Assembly (NCBI GenBank): GCA_947306375.1
Contig: CAMZGJ010000060.1
Span: 1 to 7,121 of the forward strand
Length of the DNA stretch: 7,121 nucleotides
DNA from: an uncultured Spirochaetales bacterium
GTDB taxonomy: Bacteria > Spirochaetota > Spirochaetia > Sphaerochaetales > Sphaerochaetaceae
Direction of reading: 5' to 3'
Under the pieces are notes generated by a model. It did no database searches. It saw nothing but the letters and a program-made list of their open reading frames with translations, and was not told where the DNA came from. A program made the position numbers and the translations under genes. Below are positions 1 to 6,395 of this stretch, one piece after another (within the stretch, counting starts at the first letter, position 1; each line of letters opens with the position of its first letter).

Positions 1-80
1 TTGCCGCTCTTCAGAGCCAGAAGGTCAAGGACTGGGTTGCAAAGACCTATCCCGATGGAAACGTTGTGACGGTTTTCTGA
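1..80 (+). CDS. C-terminal end of an unidentified upstream protein (partial)
   Basis: An open frame runs in from the left edge and stops at TGA 78-80. Its last residues read VKDWVAKTYPDGNVVTVF, preceded by AALQSQK. The composition (amphipathic Lys/Gln-rich helix, then a short hydrophobic strand) looks like a genuine protein end, and an intrinsic terminator follows about 50 bases later on the same strand. The pattern 'helix, W, then a beta-like terminus' resembles the end of parvulin-type peptidyl-prolyl isomerases of the SurA/PrsA kind, but 25 residues are too few to identify a family, so no function is assigned. The 5' part lies outside the window. Confidence 0.6.
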   Translation, partial: AALQSQKVKDWVAKTYPDGNVVTVF

Positions 81-86
81 TATAAT
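78..86 (+). promoter_or_regulatory. Possible extended -10 promoter element
   Basis: TGATATAAT matches the extended -10 consensus (TGn followed by TATAAT) exactly, and its TGA is also the stop codon of the upstream gene. No good -35 hexamer lies 16-18 bases upstream, but extended -10 promoters can work without one. Transcription would start near base 93, about 35 bases before the terminator at 127-163. It would therefore make either a short RNA or an attenuated leader for rmuC. A chance match in AT-rich DNA is a real alternative. Confidence 0.3.
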
Positions 87-126
87 TGATTATTTAGCCT
101 CCGAAAAGAGGTGTTTGCACTACTTT

Positions 127-163
127 GAGCCGCAGTATGAATGCTAACTGCGGCTCTCTTTTT
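127..163 (+). terminator. Intrinsic (Rho-independent) terminator after the upstream gene
   Basis: GAGCCGCAGT (127-136) and ACTGCGGCTC (147-156) form a perfect 10-base-pair GC-rich stem with a 10-base loop. It is followed at once by TCTTTTTG, a typical U-rich tract. This ends transcription of the gene stopping at base 80. It also shows that a longer reading of the rmuC frame beginning at 125 is not coding, because that extension would simply translate the terminator. Confidence 0.9.
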
Positions 164-166
164 GTC

Positions 167-196
167 TTGGTTTATGGGGGCGTTGGAGGTTATAGT
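167..196 (+). promoter_or_regulatory. Weak candidate promoter for the rmuC-argF operon
   Basis: TATAGT at 191-196 matches five of six bases of the -10 consensus. Eighteen bases upstream, TTGGTT at 167-172 matches three of six of the -35. It sits just after the terminator, where a promoter for the following operon is needed. The predicted start point would fall on or next to the A of the rmuC ATG at 203, which would leave the GGAGG at 185-189 outside the message. The two signals therefore conflict, and only one is likely to be real unless initiation is elsewhere. Confidence 0.22.
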
Positions 197-202
197 ATTT
201 CT

Positions 203-1444
203 ATGCAGATTGTGATTGTTGCTTTACTGGCAGCAACGGCCGTTCTGGCCGTGCTCATTTTGTTAAAAATCTCAAAGCCACAGGACAACAGGGATGTGGA
301 AAAGGGCCTTGAGGATGTTTCACGCCAGCTTGCCGCAGTGTCCGGGCGTCTTGATGAGATGTCCAGAAACAACACTGCCGTCTCACAGTCCGTTGAGAAG
401 GGCCTGGGAGAGATAAGGGCTGATAATGAGAAACGTCTTGACGGAATGAGGCATGTCCTGGAGGAGAAGATGCTCCAGGTGGATGCAAGACTCAGAGAGA
501 TAAGGACGGACAACGAGAAGCGCCTTGAGGAGATAAGGCAGACAGTTGATGAAAAACTCCAGAAGACCCTTGAAAGCAGGCTTTCTGTTACGTTCAAGAC
601 TGTAAGCGACCAGCTTGAGAGTGTATACAAGCAGCTGGGCGAGATGCAGAATCTGGCAAAGGGCGTGGATAACCTTGAGAAGGTGCTGACCAATGTCAAG
701 ACCCGCGGAATGTGGGGAGAACTTCAGGCAGAGCGTATCCTGAGTGAGATTCTGACCCCGGATCAGTACGTAAAGAACGTGGTGACAAAGAAGGGCGGAA
801 GGGATCCCGTGGAATTTGCGGTCAAACTGCCCGGTGCGGAGGAAGGCTCATTTGTGCTCATGCCCATAGACTCAAAGTTCCCGCGTGAGGATTATGAAAG
901 GCTCTGTGAGGCAACTGAGAAGGCTGATACTGCAGGTGTTCTGAGATACAGAGATGCCCTTGAGAAGAGGATAAAACTTGAGGCAAAAGGCATATCCGAG
1001 AAGTATATAGATGTTCCCAATACCACAGACTTTGCAGTGCTGTTCCTGCCCATTGAGGGACTGTATGCGGAGATTCTGTCTGTTCCCGGACTGCAGGAGA
1101 GTCTTCAGAGGCAGTACCGTGTTATGGTGGCAGGTCCCACAACTCTTGCAAGTCTGCTCAACAGTCTTCAGATGGGATTCAGGACTCTGGCCATTGAGAA
1201 GAGAAGCGCGGAGGTTTGGAACATACTGGGACAGGTCAAGACCCAGTTTGGAAAATTTGAGACCATTCTGGACAAGGTGCAGAGCAAACTCAGAAGCGCA
1301 AGCAACGACGTTGAAAAGGTCTTTGTCCGCCAGCGCGCAATGTCCAGAGCCCTCAAGGGGGTTGAGGCAGCTGAGGAAAGCAACCTGATAGAGTATGACA
1401 ACATTCAGGAAACAGAAGAGGAAGAAGAGGAAAATGACGTTTAA
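203..1444 (+). CDS. rmuC: RmuC family DNA recombination/maintenance protein
   Basis: The protein has 413 residues from the ATG at 203. Residues 2-22 form one hydrophobic membrane segment (MQIVIVALLAATAVLAVLIL). A long charged coiled coil follows at about 30-165 and contains a 29-residue near-repeat (EIRADNEKRL at 70, EIRTDNEKRL at 99). The conserved RmuC core comes next: NVKTRGMWGE at about 164-173, VEFAVKLPG at 203-211 and PIDSKFP at 221-227. The tail is acidic, with six glutamates in a row. RmuC proteins have a restriction-endonuclease-like fold and limit inversions at short inverted repeats in E. coli; their biochemical activity is not settled. The N-terminal helix suggests membrane tethering with the nuclease-like part in the cytoplasm. 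The ATG at 203 was chosen because upstream codons run through the terminator. GGAGG at 185-189 lies 13 bases away, rather far. The gene overlaps argF by 11 bases. Confidence 0.93.
   Translation: MQIVIVALLAATAVLAVLILLKISKPQDNRDVEKGLEDVSRQLAAVSGRLDEMSRNNTAVSQSVEKGLGEIRADNEKRLDGMRHVLEEKMLQVDARLREIRTDNEKRLEEIRQTVDEKLQKTLESRLSVTFKTVSDQLESVYKQLGEMQNLAKGVDNLEKVLTNVKTRGMWGELQAERILSEILTPDQYVKNVVTKKGGRDPVEFAVKLPGAEEGSFVLMPIDSKFPREDYERLCEATEKADTAGVLRYRDALEKRIKLEAKGISEKYIDVPNTTDFAVLFLPIEGLYAEILSVPGLQESLQRQYRVMVAGPTTLASLLNSLQMGFRTLAIEKRSAEVWNILGQVKTQFGKFETILDKVQSKLRSASNDVEKVFVRQRAMSRALKGVEAAEESNLIEYDNIQETEEEEEENDV
1417..1430 (+). promoter_or_regulatory. Ribosome binding site for argF inside the rmuC end
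   Basis: The purine run AGAGGAAGAAGAGG contains AGAGGAAG (1417-1424), 9 bases before the argF ATG, and AGAGG (1426-1430), 3 bases before it. The first has the better spacing. The same bases encode the polyglutamate tail of RmuC, so the coding sequence doubles as the translation start signal of the next gene. Confidence 0.6.
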
Positions 1445-2432
1445 GGGTAGAAGTTTTCTGACGTTGCAGGATTATTCAAAGGAGGAGATTCTCTATCTGC
1501 TGGATCTTGCAGCCGAGCTCAAAGCCAAGAAGAAGAGGGGAGAAACCGGACATCTGCTTGAGGGAAAGAACATAGTTCTCATCTTTGACAAGACATCTAC
1601 AAGGACGCGGTGCAGCTTTGAGGTTGCCGTTCTTGACGAGGGCGGGCACGCTACGTTTCTGACCAATTCCCAGATGGGAAAGAAGGAAAGCGTGGAGGAC
1701 ACTGCACGGGTTCTGGGCCGCCTCTATGACGGGATTGAGTACCGCGGTTTTGACATGAATGTGTGCAGGACACTGAGGGACTGCTCGGGAGTGCCGGTGT
1801 TCAACGGCCTTACGGACGATGACCATCCCACACAGGTTCTTGCAGATTTCATGACGGCACGTGAGCATATAGGCGGCAGTCTGGACAGCATGAAGATGGC
1901 CTACATAGGAGACGGGCGCAACAACGTGGCTCTGGCGCTTATGACCGGCGCGGCCAAGGTGGGCATGGACTTTGCCGTAGGCAGCCCGGCCGAGCTGTTC
2001 CCGGCCGAGTCCTTCATGAAGAAGATGGATGCTTTTGCGGCACAGAGCGGCAGTACGCTTACCGTTACCACCGACCCTTATGAGGCGGTTGAGGGTGCCG
2101 ATATTATCTACACCGACGTCTGGGTTTCCATGGGTGAGGAGGACAGGATGGAGGAGCGCATAAGGCTTCTCAGGGACTATCAGGTCACATCCGACCTTAT
2201 GGCGGCCACCGGCAGAAAGACCATATTTGAGCACTGCCTGCCGGCTTTCCATGACCTTAATACCGTAATCAGCCGTGAAGTTGCCAGAAAATACGGGGCA
2301 AAATACGGTCTTGAAAGCGGCGAGATGGAAGTTACGGATGAGGTTTTCCGCAGTCCTGCAAGTGTTGTGTTTGATGAGGCTGAGAACCGCATGCACACCA
2401 TAAAGGCAGTGCTGGTCTCTCATCTGGTCTGA
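1434..2432 (+). CDS. argF: Ornithine carbamoyltransferase (OTC)
   Basis: This cytoplasmic enzyme joins carbamoyl phosphate and ornithine to give citrulline, the sixth step of arginine synthesis; the catabolic form (ArcB) runs the reverse reaction. The 332-residue length matches the family. Motifs in order: STRTR at 55-59 (carbamoyl phosphate binding), HPTQ at 131-134, DVWVSMGEE at 228-236 (the SMG ornithine-binding loop) and HCLPAFHD at 267-274 with the catalytic-loop cysteine. The end, AENRMHTIKAV, closely follows E. coli ArgF. Start: ATG 1434 aligns with known OTC N-termini; an in-frame ATG at 1395 would add 13 Lys/Arg-rich residues that are rmuC sequence in another frame. The 11-base overlap with rmuC indicates co-transcription and probably translational coupling. 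No arcA, arcC or other arg gene is visible, so anabolic versus catabolic use is undecided. No arginine-repressor box was recognised. Confidence 0.96.
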   Translation: MTFKGRSFLTLQDYSKEEILYLLDLAAELKAKKKRGETGHLLEGKNIVLIFDKTSTRTRCSFEVAVLDEGGHATFLTNSQMGKKESVEDTARVLGRLYDGIEYRGFDMNVCRTLRDCSGVPVFNGLTDDDHPTQVLADFMTAREHIGGSLDSMKMAYIGDGRNNVALALMTGAAKVGMDFAVGSPAELFPAESFMKKMDAFAAQSGSTLTVTTDPYEAVEGADIIYTDVWVSMGEEDRMEERIRLLRDYQVTSDLMAATGRKTIFEHCLPAFHDLNTVISREVARKYGAKYGLESGEMEVTDEVFRSPASVVFDEAENRMHTIKAVLVSHLV

Positions 2433-2441
2433 GTTCAGACC
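2426..2441. repeat. Perfect palindrome spanning the two convergent stop codons
   Basis: GGTCTGA (2426-2432), two bases, then TCAGACC (2435-2441). The argF stop TGA ends the left arm and the tetR stop (TCA on this strand) begins the right arm. As RNA it could form a five-pair stem with a six-base loop on either strand. There is no T-run on either side, so it is at best a weak bidirectional terminator or a processing barrier. It is the only terminator-like element between argF and tetR. Confidence 0.45.
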
Positions 2442-3016
2442 TTAAGTGAAAGAATATAGGCTTCAAGAAGTTCTCTTATTTGGTCAGCCTGGTCTTCAAA
2501 GAATGCCAGGTGGAGGCAGTATGTCTCAATGAGGATTATCAGCTTCATGACCAGATCTCCGGAGTTTGCACTGACAATTTGCCCGTCTGCCTGGCTCTTG
2601 CGGATGAGTCTTGAGAACAGAATCTTCAGTTTTACGGAGCGGTGATGGATTACCGCGCCCAGATCCGGTTTAAAGGATTTCATTATAAGTATGAAGTTGG
2701 TGATTTCAGTTTTGTAGTGGTCCGCACAGTCCAGGATGTCTGTTGTTATGCGCTGCAGAAGTTCAAACGGGGTTGAGTCTCCCTGCCATTGGGCGGAATT
2801 GTACTTTTCAAAGAGAACGTCCGTGCCTGTTTTTACGGCATAATGAAGCACTTCATCTATTGATGAAAAATACTGATAGACCGTTGTTCTCGAGAGTCCG
2901 CATTCCTTGGCAATCAGAGAGAGGTTGGTCTCTTTGTAACCATAGATGCCGAACACCTTGAGTGCCGTTTTCATGATGAGTTCTTTACGTTCCTCATGAT
3001 CTATTATCTTTGGCAT
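2435..3016 (-). CDS. TetR family transcriptional regulator
   Basis: The protein has 193 residues, a usual TetR size. The N-terminal DNA-binding domain covers about residues 5-52: helix 1 (ERKELIMKTALKVFGIYGY), then the helix-turn-helix LSLIAKECGLSRTTVYQYF at 32-50, ending in the typical 'TTVYQYFSS' recognition helix. The rest (about 55-193) is helical with hydrophobic patches and would form the ligand-binding and dimer domain. Its sequence gives no clue to the ligand. No transporter or enzyme gene of the type usually controlled by a TetR repressor is adjacent. The divergent neighbour is clpB, and the palindrome at 3018-3043 lies right before this gene, so self-repression is the simplest guess. 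The start ATG (CAT at 3014-3016) has no Shine-Dalgarno site; the next Met (residue 15) would cut off helix 1 and has no better site. Confidence 0.9.
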   Translation of the reverse strand: MPKIIDHEERKELIMKTALKVFGIYGYKETNLSLIAKECGLSRTTVYQYFSSIDEVLHYAVKTGTDVLFEKYNSAQWQGDSTPFELLQRITTDILDCADHYKTEITNFILIMKSFKPDLGAVIHHRSVKLKILFSRLIRKSQADGQIVSANSGDLVMKLIILIETYCLHLAFFEDQADQIRELLEAYILSLKV

Positions 3017-3017
3017 A

Positions 3018-3043
3018 CGATAATTATATATCTATAGTTGTCG
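3018..3043. promoter_or_regulatory. Candidate TetR operator (imperfect 26-base palindrome)
   Basis: The sequence from CGATAATTAT to AGTTGTCG is symmetric around 3030/3031, with 10 of 13 base pairs matching; the mismatches are at 3021/3040, 3024/3037 and 3029/3032. It begins two bases from the tetR start codon, covers the tetR -10 (3023-3028) and reaches through the clpB -35 (3038-3043). TetR-family repressors commonly bind such palindromes in their own promoters. Since the core is AT-rich, some symmetry is expected by chance; the CGA/TCG ends are the more persuasive part. Confidence 0.4.
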
Positions 3044-3051
3044 ATTTGCAA
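3023..3051 (-). promoter_or_regulatory. tetR promoter, predicted to give a leaderless mRNA
   Basis: Read on the minus strand, TTGCAA (3051-3046) is followed after 17 bases by a perfect TATAAT (3028-3023). Six further bases lead to the A of the tetR ATG at 3016, the normal distance for the transcription start. The message would thus begin with its start codon, consistent with the absence of a Shine-Dalgarno site. Confidence 0.65.
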
Positions 3052-3066
3052 TTGCTTGTGTATATT
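3038..3066 (+). promoter_or_regulatory. Candidate sigma-70-type promoter for clpB
   Basis: TTGTCG (3038-3043, four of six) and TATATT (3061-3066, five of six) are separated by 17 bases. The start would be near 3073, giving a leader of about 93 bases. The spacer contains the palindrome GCAATTGC (3048-3055). Neither a CIRCE element (the HrcA operator) nor a sigma-32 consensus was found upstream of clpB, so heat control, if present, would have to act another way. Confidence 0.45.
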
Positions 3067-3110
3067 AGGTTTAAATTACGGGAATTCTTGTATTCAGACC
3101 CGTAGGAATG

Positions 3111-3159
3111 GGTTTTGCCTTTTTTAAAGAATTTTAAATAACAGAGGCGGAACCGGAGG
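3111..3159 (+). promoter_or_regulatory. Structured clpB leader with hairpin abutting the Shine-Dalgarno site
   Basis: GGTTTTGCCTTT (3111-3122) can pair with AGAGGCGGAACC (3143-3154) over 12 consecutive pairs, three of them G-U. Inside it, TTTAAA (3123-3128) and TTTAAA (3133-3138) form an all-AU stem with a GAAT loop. The helix ends directly before GGAGG (3155-3159), which is 6 bases from the clpB ATG. An alternative helix pairs 3114-3122 with 3155-3163 (nine pairs, three G-U), masking GGAGG completely. The two folds exclude each other. Many G-U and A-U pairs opposite a Shine-Dalgarno site are typical of RNA thermometers, but this is a hand-made fold without energy values. Confidence 0.4.
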
Positions 3160-3165
3160 CAGATT

Positions 3166-5763
3166 ATGAATTATGACAAACTTACAGTGAAAATCAAAGA
3201 AGCTGTTCAGAATGCCGCAGCCATGGCGCAGGACAACGGTAATCCGGAGGTCTCCTGCGAGCACATGCTGCTTGCCATGCTTGAGCAGAAAGACGGGATT
3301 ATCCAGCCGCTTCTTGCAAAGGCGGGAGCAAACACTGCGTCATTGATAACGGGCCTCAGGAATGCGGTTGACAGACTGCCCAAGGCGTACGGAAACTCCG
3401 TTACCCAGAGCGGACTGTCAAGGAACCTGGCTCTTGTTCTCAACGATGCGGAAAAAGAGGCCGGAACATTCAAAGATGAGTTCATCTCAGCCGAGCACGT
3501 GCTTCTTGCCATGCTCAATGACAACGGCAACACCGGAAGGTTCCTCAAAGAGGCCGGAGTTACACGGGAAGTGGTTATGGAGGCCCTTAAGAGCATAAGG
3601 GGCTCCGAGCGTGTTACATCCGAGGATCCGGAGAGCCGCTACCAGGCCCTTGAAAAGTACTGCAGGGACCTTACCGCCCTTGCCCGCCAGGGTAAGATGG
3701 ATCCGGTCATAGGCAGGGAGGAGGAGATAAGACGTGTGATGCAGGTGCTTTCCAGAAAGACCAAGAACAATCCGGTTCTCATTGGAGAGCCCGGTGTGGG
3801 AAAGACAGCAATTGTTGAGGGCCTTGCACAGAGAATAGTGGCCGGAGACGTTCCGGACAATCTTAAGGATAAGAGGCTGCTTGCCCTGGATATGGGTGCG
3901 CTTGTTGCAGGTGCCAAATTCCGCGGCGAGTTTGAGGAACGCCTCAAGGCTGTTGTGAATGCAGTGGCACAGAGCGAGGGCAGCATAATTCTCTTCATTG
4001 ACGAGCTTCATACCATTGTGGGCGCAGGTGCGGCGGAAGGCTCCACCGATGCCTCCAACCTTATCAAGCCCGCCCTGGCAAGGGGAGAGCTCCACGCAGT
4101 GGGTGCAACCACGCTGGATGAGTATCGCAAGTACATTGAAAAGGACAAGGCCCTTGAAAGGCGTTTCCAGATTGTTTACGCGTCCGAGCCGTCCGTTGAG
4201 GACACAATTGCCATCCTCAGAGGCTTGAAGGAGCGCTACGAGGTACACCACGGTGTCCGTATAACGGACGATGCCATTGTGGCGGCGGCAAGTCTGAGCA
4301 ACAGGTATATTACAAACCGTTTCCTCCCGGACAAGGCAATTGACCTGATAGACGAGGCTGCTTCCCAGCTCAAGATGGAGATTGAGAGCCAGCCGGTGGA
4401 ACTGGACAAGATTGAGAGAAAGCTTCTGAAACTGAAAATTGAGCAGCAGGCCCTCTCAAAGGAAACGGATTCATCTTCCAAGTCCAGGCTGGAGAAGATT
4501 AATGCGGAGATTTCCGAGCTTACCGGAGAGCGTGATGCCATGCATCTGCGCTGGGAGAACGAGAGAAGCGCCATTGAGGGCATAAGGGAGAAAAAGGGCC
4601 AGCTTGAGCAGCTTAAGAACGAGCAGGCCCGCGCCGAGCGTGACGGAGACCTTGAGACCGCCGCAAAGATTATGTACGGTCAGATTCCCCAGCTCTCAAA
4701 GGAGATTGAGGATATGACGCAGAAGCTCCGCAGCGTACAGGGAGACAACAAACTCCTCAGGGAGGAGGTAGATGCCGACGATGTTGCACGCATTGTGGCT
4801 TCCTGGACCGGAATTCCGGTAACCAAACTCCAGGGTTCGGAGATGATGAAGTACCTTGAACTTGAGAAGATTCTCTCAAAGAAGGTCATAGGTCAGGATG
4901 CGGCCATAAAGGCTGTCTCGGATGCCATAAGAAGGAACAAGACCGGAATAGGTGATGAACACAGACCTCTGGGAACCTTCCTCTTTGCCGGTCCCACCGG
5001 TGTTGGAAAGACTGAGCTTGCCAAGGTTCTGGCTTCCTTCCTCTTTGATGATGAGAAGGCCCTCACAAGGATAGACATGTCCGAGTACATGGAAAAGTTC
5101 TCGGTAAGCCGCCTCATAGGAGCACCCCCGGGATACGTGGGTTACGAGGAGGGAGGTCAGCTTACGGAGGTTGTCAGAAGAAGACCCTATTCGGTGGTTC
5201 TGTTTGATGAGATTGAAAAGGCCCATCCGGATGTGTTCAACGTTCTTCTCCAGCTGTTTGATGACGGAAGGCTTACCGACGGCCAGGGCCGTGTGGTGGA
5301 CTTTACCAACACAATAATCATCATGACAAGCAACCTGGGAAGCAGACAGCTTATTGACCTTACCGATGCAGACCCCGTCAACGGGTTTGAGAAGGGAAGG
5401 GAGGCTGTTCTTGAGACTGTGAGAAACTCCTTCAAGCCGGAGTTCCTCAACAGGATTGATGAGATTATTGTCTTCAACAGACTGGGCCGCGAGCAGATTG
5501 GTGCAATTGCGCGTCTGCAGCTTGAGAGGCTTAAGGGCCGTCTTGAGAACAGGGCACTGCATCTGGTCTGGGATGAGAGTGTTGAGAACATGGTTGCGGA
5601 CAGCGGTTTTGATCCGGACTTCGGCGCAAGACCTGTTAAGAGAGCTGTTCAGAACATGATTGAAAACCCGCTTGCCCTTCAGATGCTGGAAGGCAGGTTC
5701 TCCGACGGAGATACCGTAAAGCTTTCAGCTCCCGGCGGGAAACTTGATATTCAGCGTGCCTGA
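3166..5763 (+). CDS. clpB: ATP-dependent chaperone ClpB (Hsp100 disaggregase)
   Basis: This 865-residue protein has the full ClpB length. It is a cytoplasmic hexameric AAA+ machine that, with DnaK, pulls proteins out of aggregates after heat or other stress. Domains in order: Clp N-domain about 1-145; first ATPase domain about 160-400 with Walker A GEPGVGKT (207-214), pore loop GAKFRG (249-254, Phe where E. coli has Tyr), Walker B ILFIDE (275-280) and arginine-finger region LERRFQ (330-335); the ClpB-specific coiled-coil middle domain about 405-525; second ATPase domain with Walker A GPTGVGKT (609-616), pore loop GYVGYEEGG (656-664), Walker B VVLFDE (677-682) and FLNRID (760-765); C-terminal small domain. 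The long middle domain separates it from ClpA and ClpC. GGAGG lies 6 bases before the ATG. No in-frame GTG start exists near codon 149-150, where E. coli makes its short form. The end overlaps the opposite-strand gene by 13 bases. Confidence 0.98.
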   Translation: MNYDKLTVKIKEAVQNAAAMAQDNGNPEVSCEHMLLAMLEQKDGIIQPLLAKAGANTASLITGLRNAVDRLPKAYGNSVTQSGLSRNLALVLNDAEKEAGTFKDEFISAEHVLLAMLNDNGNTGRFLKEAGVTREVVMEALKSIRGSERVTSEDPESRYQALEKYCRDLTALARQGKMDPVIGREEEIRRVMQVLSRKTKNNPVLIGEPGVGKTAIVEGLAQRIVAGDVPDNLKDKRLLALDMGALVAGAKFRGEFEERLKAVVNAVAQSEGSIILFIDELHTIVGAGAAEGSTDASNLIKPALARGELHAVGATTLDEYRKYIEKDKALERRFQIVYASEPSVEDTIAILRGLKERYEVHHGVRITDDAIVAAASLSNRYITNRFLPDKAIDLIDEAASQLKMEIESQPVELDKIERKLLKLKIEQQALSKETDSSSKSRLEKINAEISELTGERDAMHLRWENERSAIEGIREKKGQLEQLKNEQARAERDGDLETAAKIMYGQIPQLSKEIEDMTQKLRSVQGDNKLLREEVDADDVARIVASWTGIPVTKLQGSEMMKYLELEKILSKKVIGQDAAIKAVSDAIRRNKTGIGDEHRPLGTFLFAGPTGVGKTELAKVLASFLFDDEKALTRIDMSEYMEKFSVSRLIGAPPGYVGYEEGGQLTEVVRRRPYSVVLFDEIEKAHPDVFNVLLQLFDDGRLTDGQGRVVDFTNTIIIMTSNLGSRQLIDLTDADPVNGFEKGREAVLETVRNSFKPEFLNRIDEIIVFNRLGREQIGAIARLQLERLKGRLENRALHLVWDESVENMVADSGFDPDFGARPVKRAVQNMIENPLALQMLEGRFSDGDTVKLSAPGGKLDIQRA

Positions 5764-6383
5764 CGGTTTTCCCAGTCTGCCTGACAGTCAACGTCGGATG
5801 CATAGGACGGGTCTTCCGTTTGTACGTTGAGCGTGTTGCATGAAAGAAGCAGCTCACGCACGGATGCGCTGTCCGGCATATCCAGAATCCTCTGCCTCAG
5901 AGAAGGGGCGTGGAGGACGGGGTGTCCGGGCATGGCTTTGTAAAATGGCCTGACTGCATCCTGATTTGTATAAAGGCTTTCAAGCCTTGAATAGTGGGCG
6001 GCCCTGATGTCCGGCATGTCTGCAAGGGAAATAAAGAAAGGGGTGTTCTCATTTACGTTGAGAACACCCTTTTTTGTTGAGTTGAACTGGCCTTTTCTGT
6101 ACTCGGTGTTTACTACCGTTATCATCTGAACCGGGGAAGAGGAGGCCTTGATTCTGTCTGCACAGACTCTGAGGGCCCTCTCCGTTTCCCTGTGACGGTA
6201 ACCGGTTACAACTATGAGGCAGCCCCCGTCCTTTCTTGATTCAAGATAATCCAGAGCCTGCATTGCACAGTATGCGCACATGGGCATTTCTCCTGAAGCG
6301 GTCTTTACGGGAAGGAGAAGCTTGTTGGTCTTTCCCATCCTGCTTGAGAGTCCGGCTGCCAGAAGAACCACGTCCGTGCGCAC
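5751..6383 (-). CDS. MocA/MobA-like nucleotidyltransferase (NTP transferase)
   Basis: The protein has 210 residues and the GT-A-like NTP-transferase fold signature at its start: [19 protein letters not shown] at 7-25, where the loop LAAG, Arg15 and Lys21 bind the nucleotide. Further family features are [10 protein letters not shown] (98-107), the metal-site strand LADMPD (120-125), GHPVL (153-157) and a closing DVDCQADW (197-204), which resembles the DIDTPED end of MocA proteins. This layout is closest to molybdenum cofactor cytidylyltransferase (MocA) and related proteins near molybdenum hydroxylases, which transfer CMP from CTP to molybdopterin. No molybdenum enzyme is nearby, so the substrate is open; another nucleotide sugar or cofactor is possible. 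The start is a GTG (CAC at 6381-6383) placed by the signature loop and by AAGGA 7 bases upstream. It follows glgP by 10 bases and overlaps the clpB end by 13 bases. Confidence 0.85.
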   Translation of the reverse strand: MRTDVVLLAAGLSSRMGKTNKLLLPVKTASGEMPMCAYCAMQALDYLESRKDGGCLIVVTGYRHRETERALRVCADRIKASSSPVQMITVVNTEYRKGQFNSTKKGVLNVNENTPFFISLADMPDIRAAHYSRLESLYTNQDAVRPFYKAMPGHPVLHAPSLRQRILDMPDSASVRELLLSCNTLNVQTEDPSYASDVDCQADWENRQAR

Positions 6384-6390
6384 TGTCTTT

Positions 6391-6395
6391 TCCTT
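6391..6395 (-). promoter_or_regulatory. Ribosome binding site of the nucleotidyltransferase, overlapping the glgP stop
   Basis: On the minus strand AAGGA (6395-6391) lies 7 bases before the GTG start. It shares its first two bases with the glgP stop codon (TAA at 6396-6394, read TAAGGA). A ribosome finishing glgP covers this site, which favours translational coupling and supports the GTG start. Confidence 0.7.

Noticed and set aside
125..202. A longer rmuC start at TTG 125, adding 26 residues
   Set aside because: These bases are the stem, loop and T-run of an intrinsic terminator, and the membrane helix typical of the RmuC N-terminus begins exactly at the ATG at 203.
1395..1433. Upstream in-frame ATG for argF at 1395
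   Set aside because: It would add 13 residues rich in Lys/Arg that merely read rmuC codons in another frame; known OTC proteins begin at the position of ATG 1434, which also has a suitable ribosome binding site.
1476..2423. Long open frame of 315 codons on the minus strand opposite argF
   Set aside because: The plus-strand OTC is unmistakable. The antisense frame shows no recognisable domain and is a shadow of the codon bias.
3087..3110. Sigma-32-like heat-shock promoter (CTTGTATT ... CCCGTA) before clpB
   Set aside because: The two parts are only about 5-7 bases apart instead of the required 13 or so, and the -10 match is poor.
3096..3125. AGACCC/GGGTTT hairpin followed by CCTTTTTT as a terminator in the clpB leader
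   Set aside because: The stem is only six pairs with one G-U, the T-run begins four bases after it, and a stronger fold uses the same bases (3111-3154).
3610..3615. Internal translation start giving a short ClpB isoform as in E. coli
   Set aside because: The codons here are CGT GTT; the GTG at 3611-3613 is out of frame, and no well-spaced ribosome binding site precedes an in-frame start.
3487..4251. Open frames of 100-250 codons on the minus strand inside clpB (also 4876-5562)
   Set aside because: They lie entirely within a fully conserved clpB frame, lack family motifs and have His/Cys/Leu-rich compositions typical of antisense readings.
5757..5785. Direct repeat TGCCTGAC (5757-5764 and 5778-5785) at the clpB/nucleotidyltransferase junction
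   Set aside because: Eight bases, two copies, partly within both coding regions; no symmetry, target-site duplication or mobile element around it.
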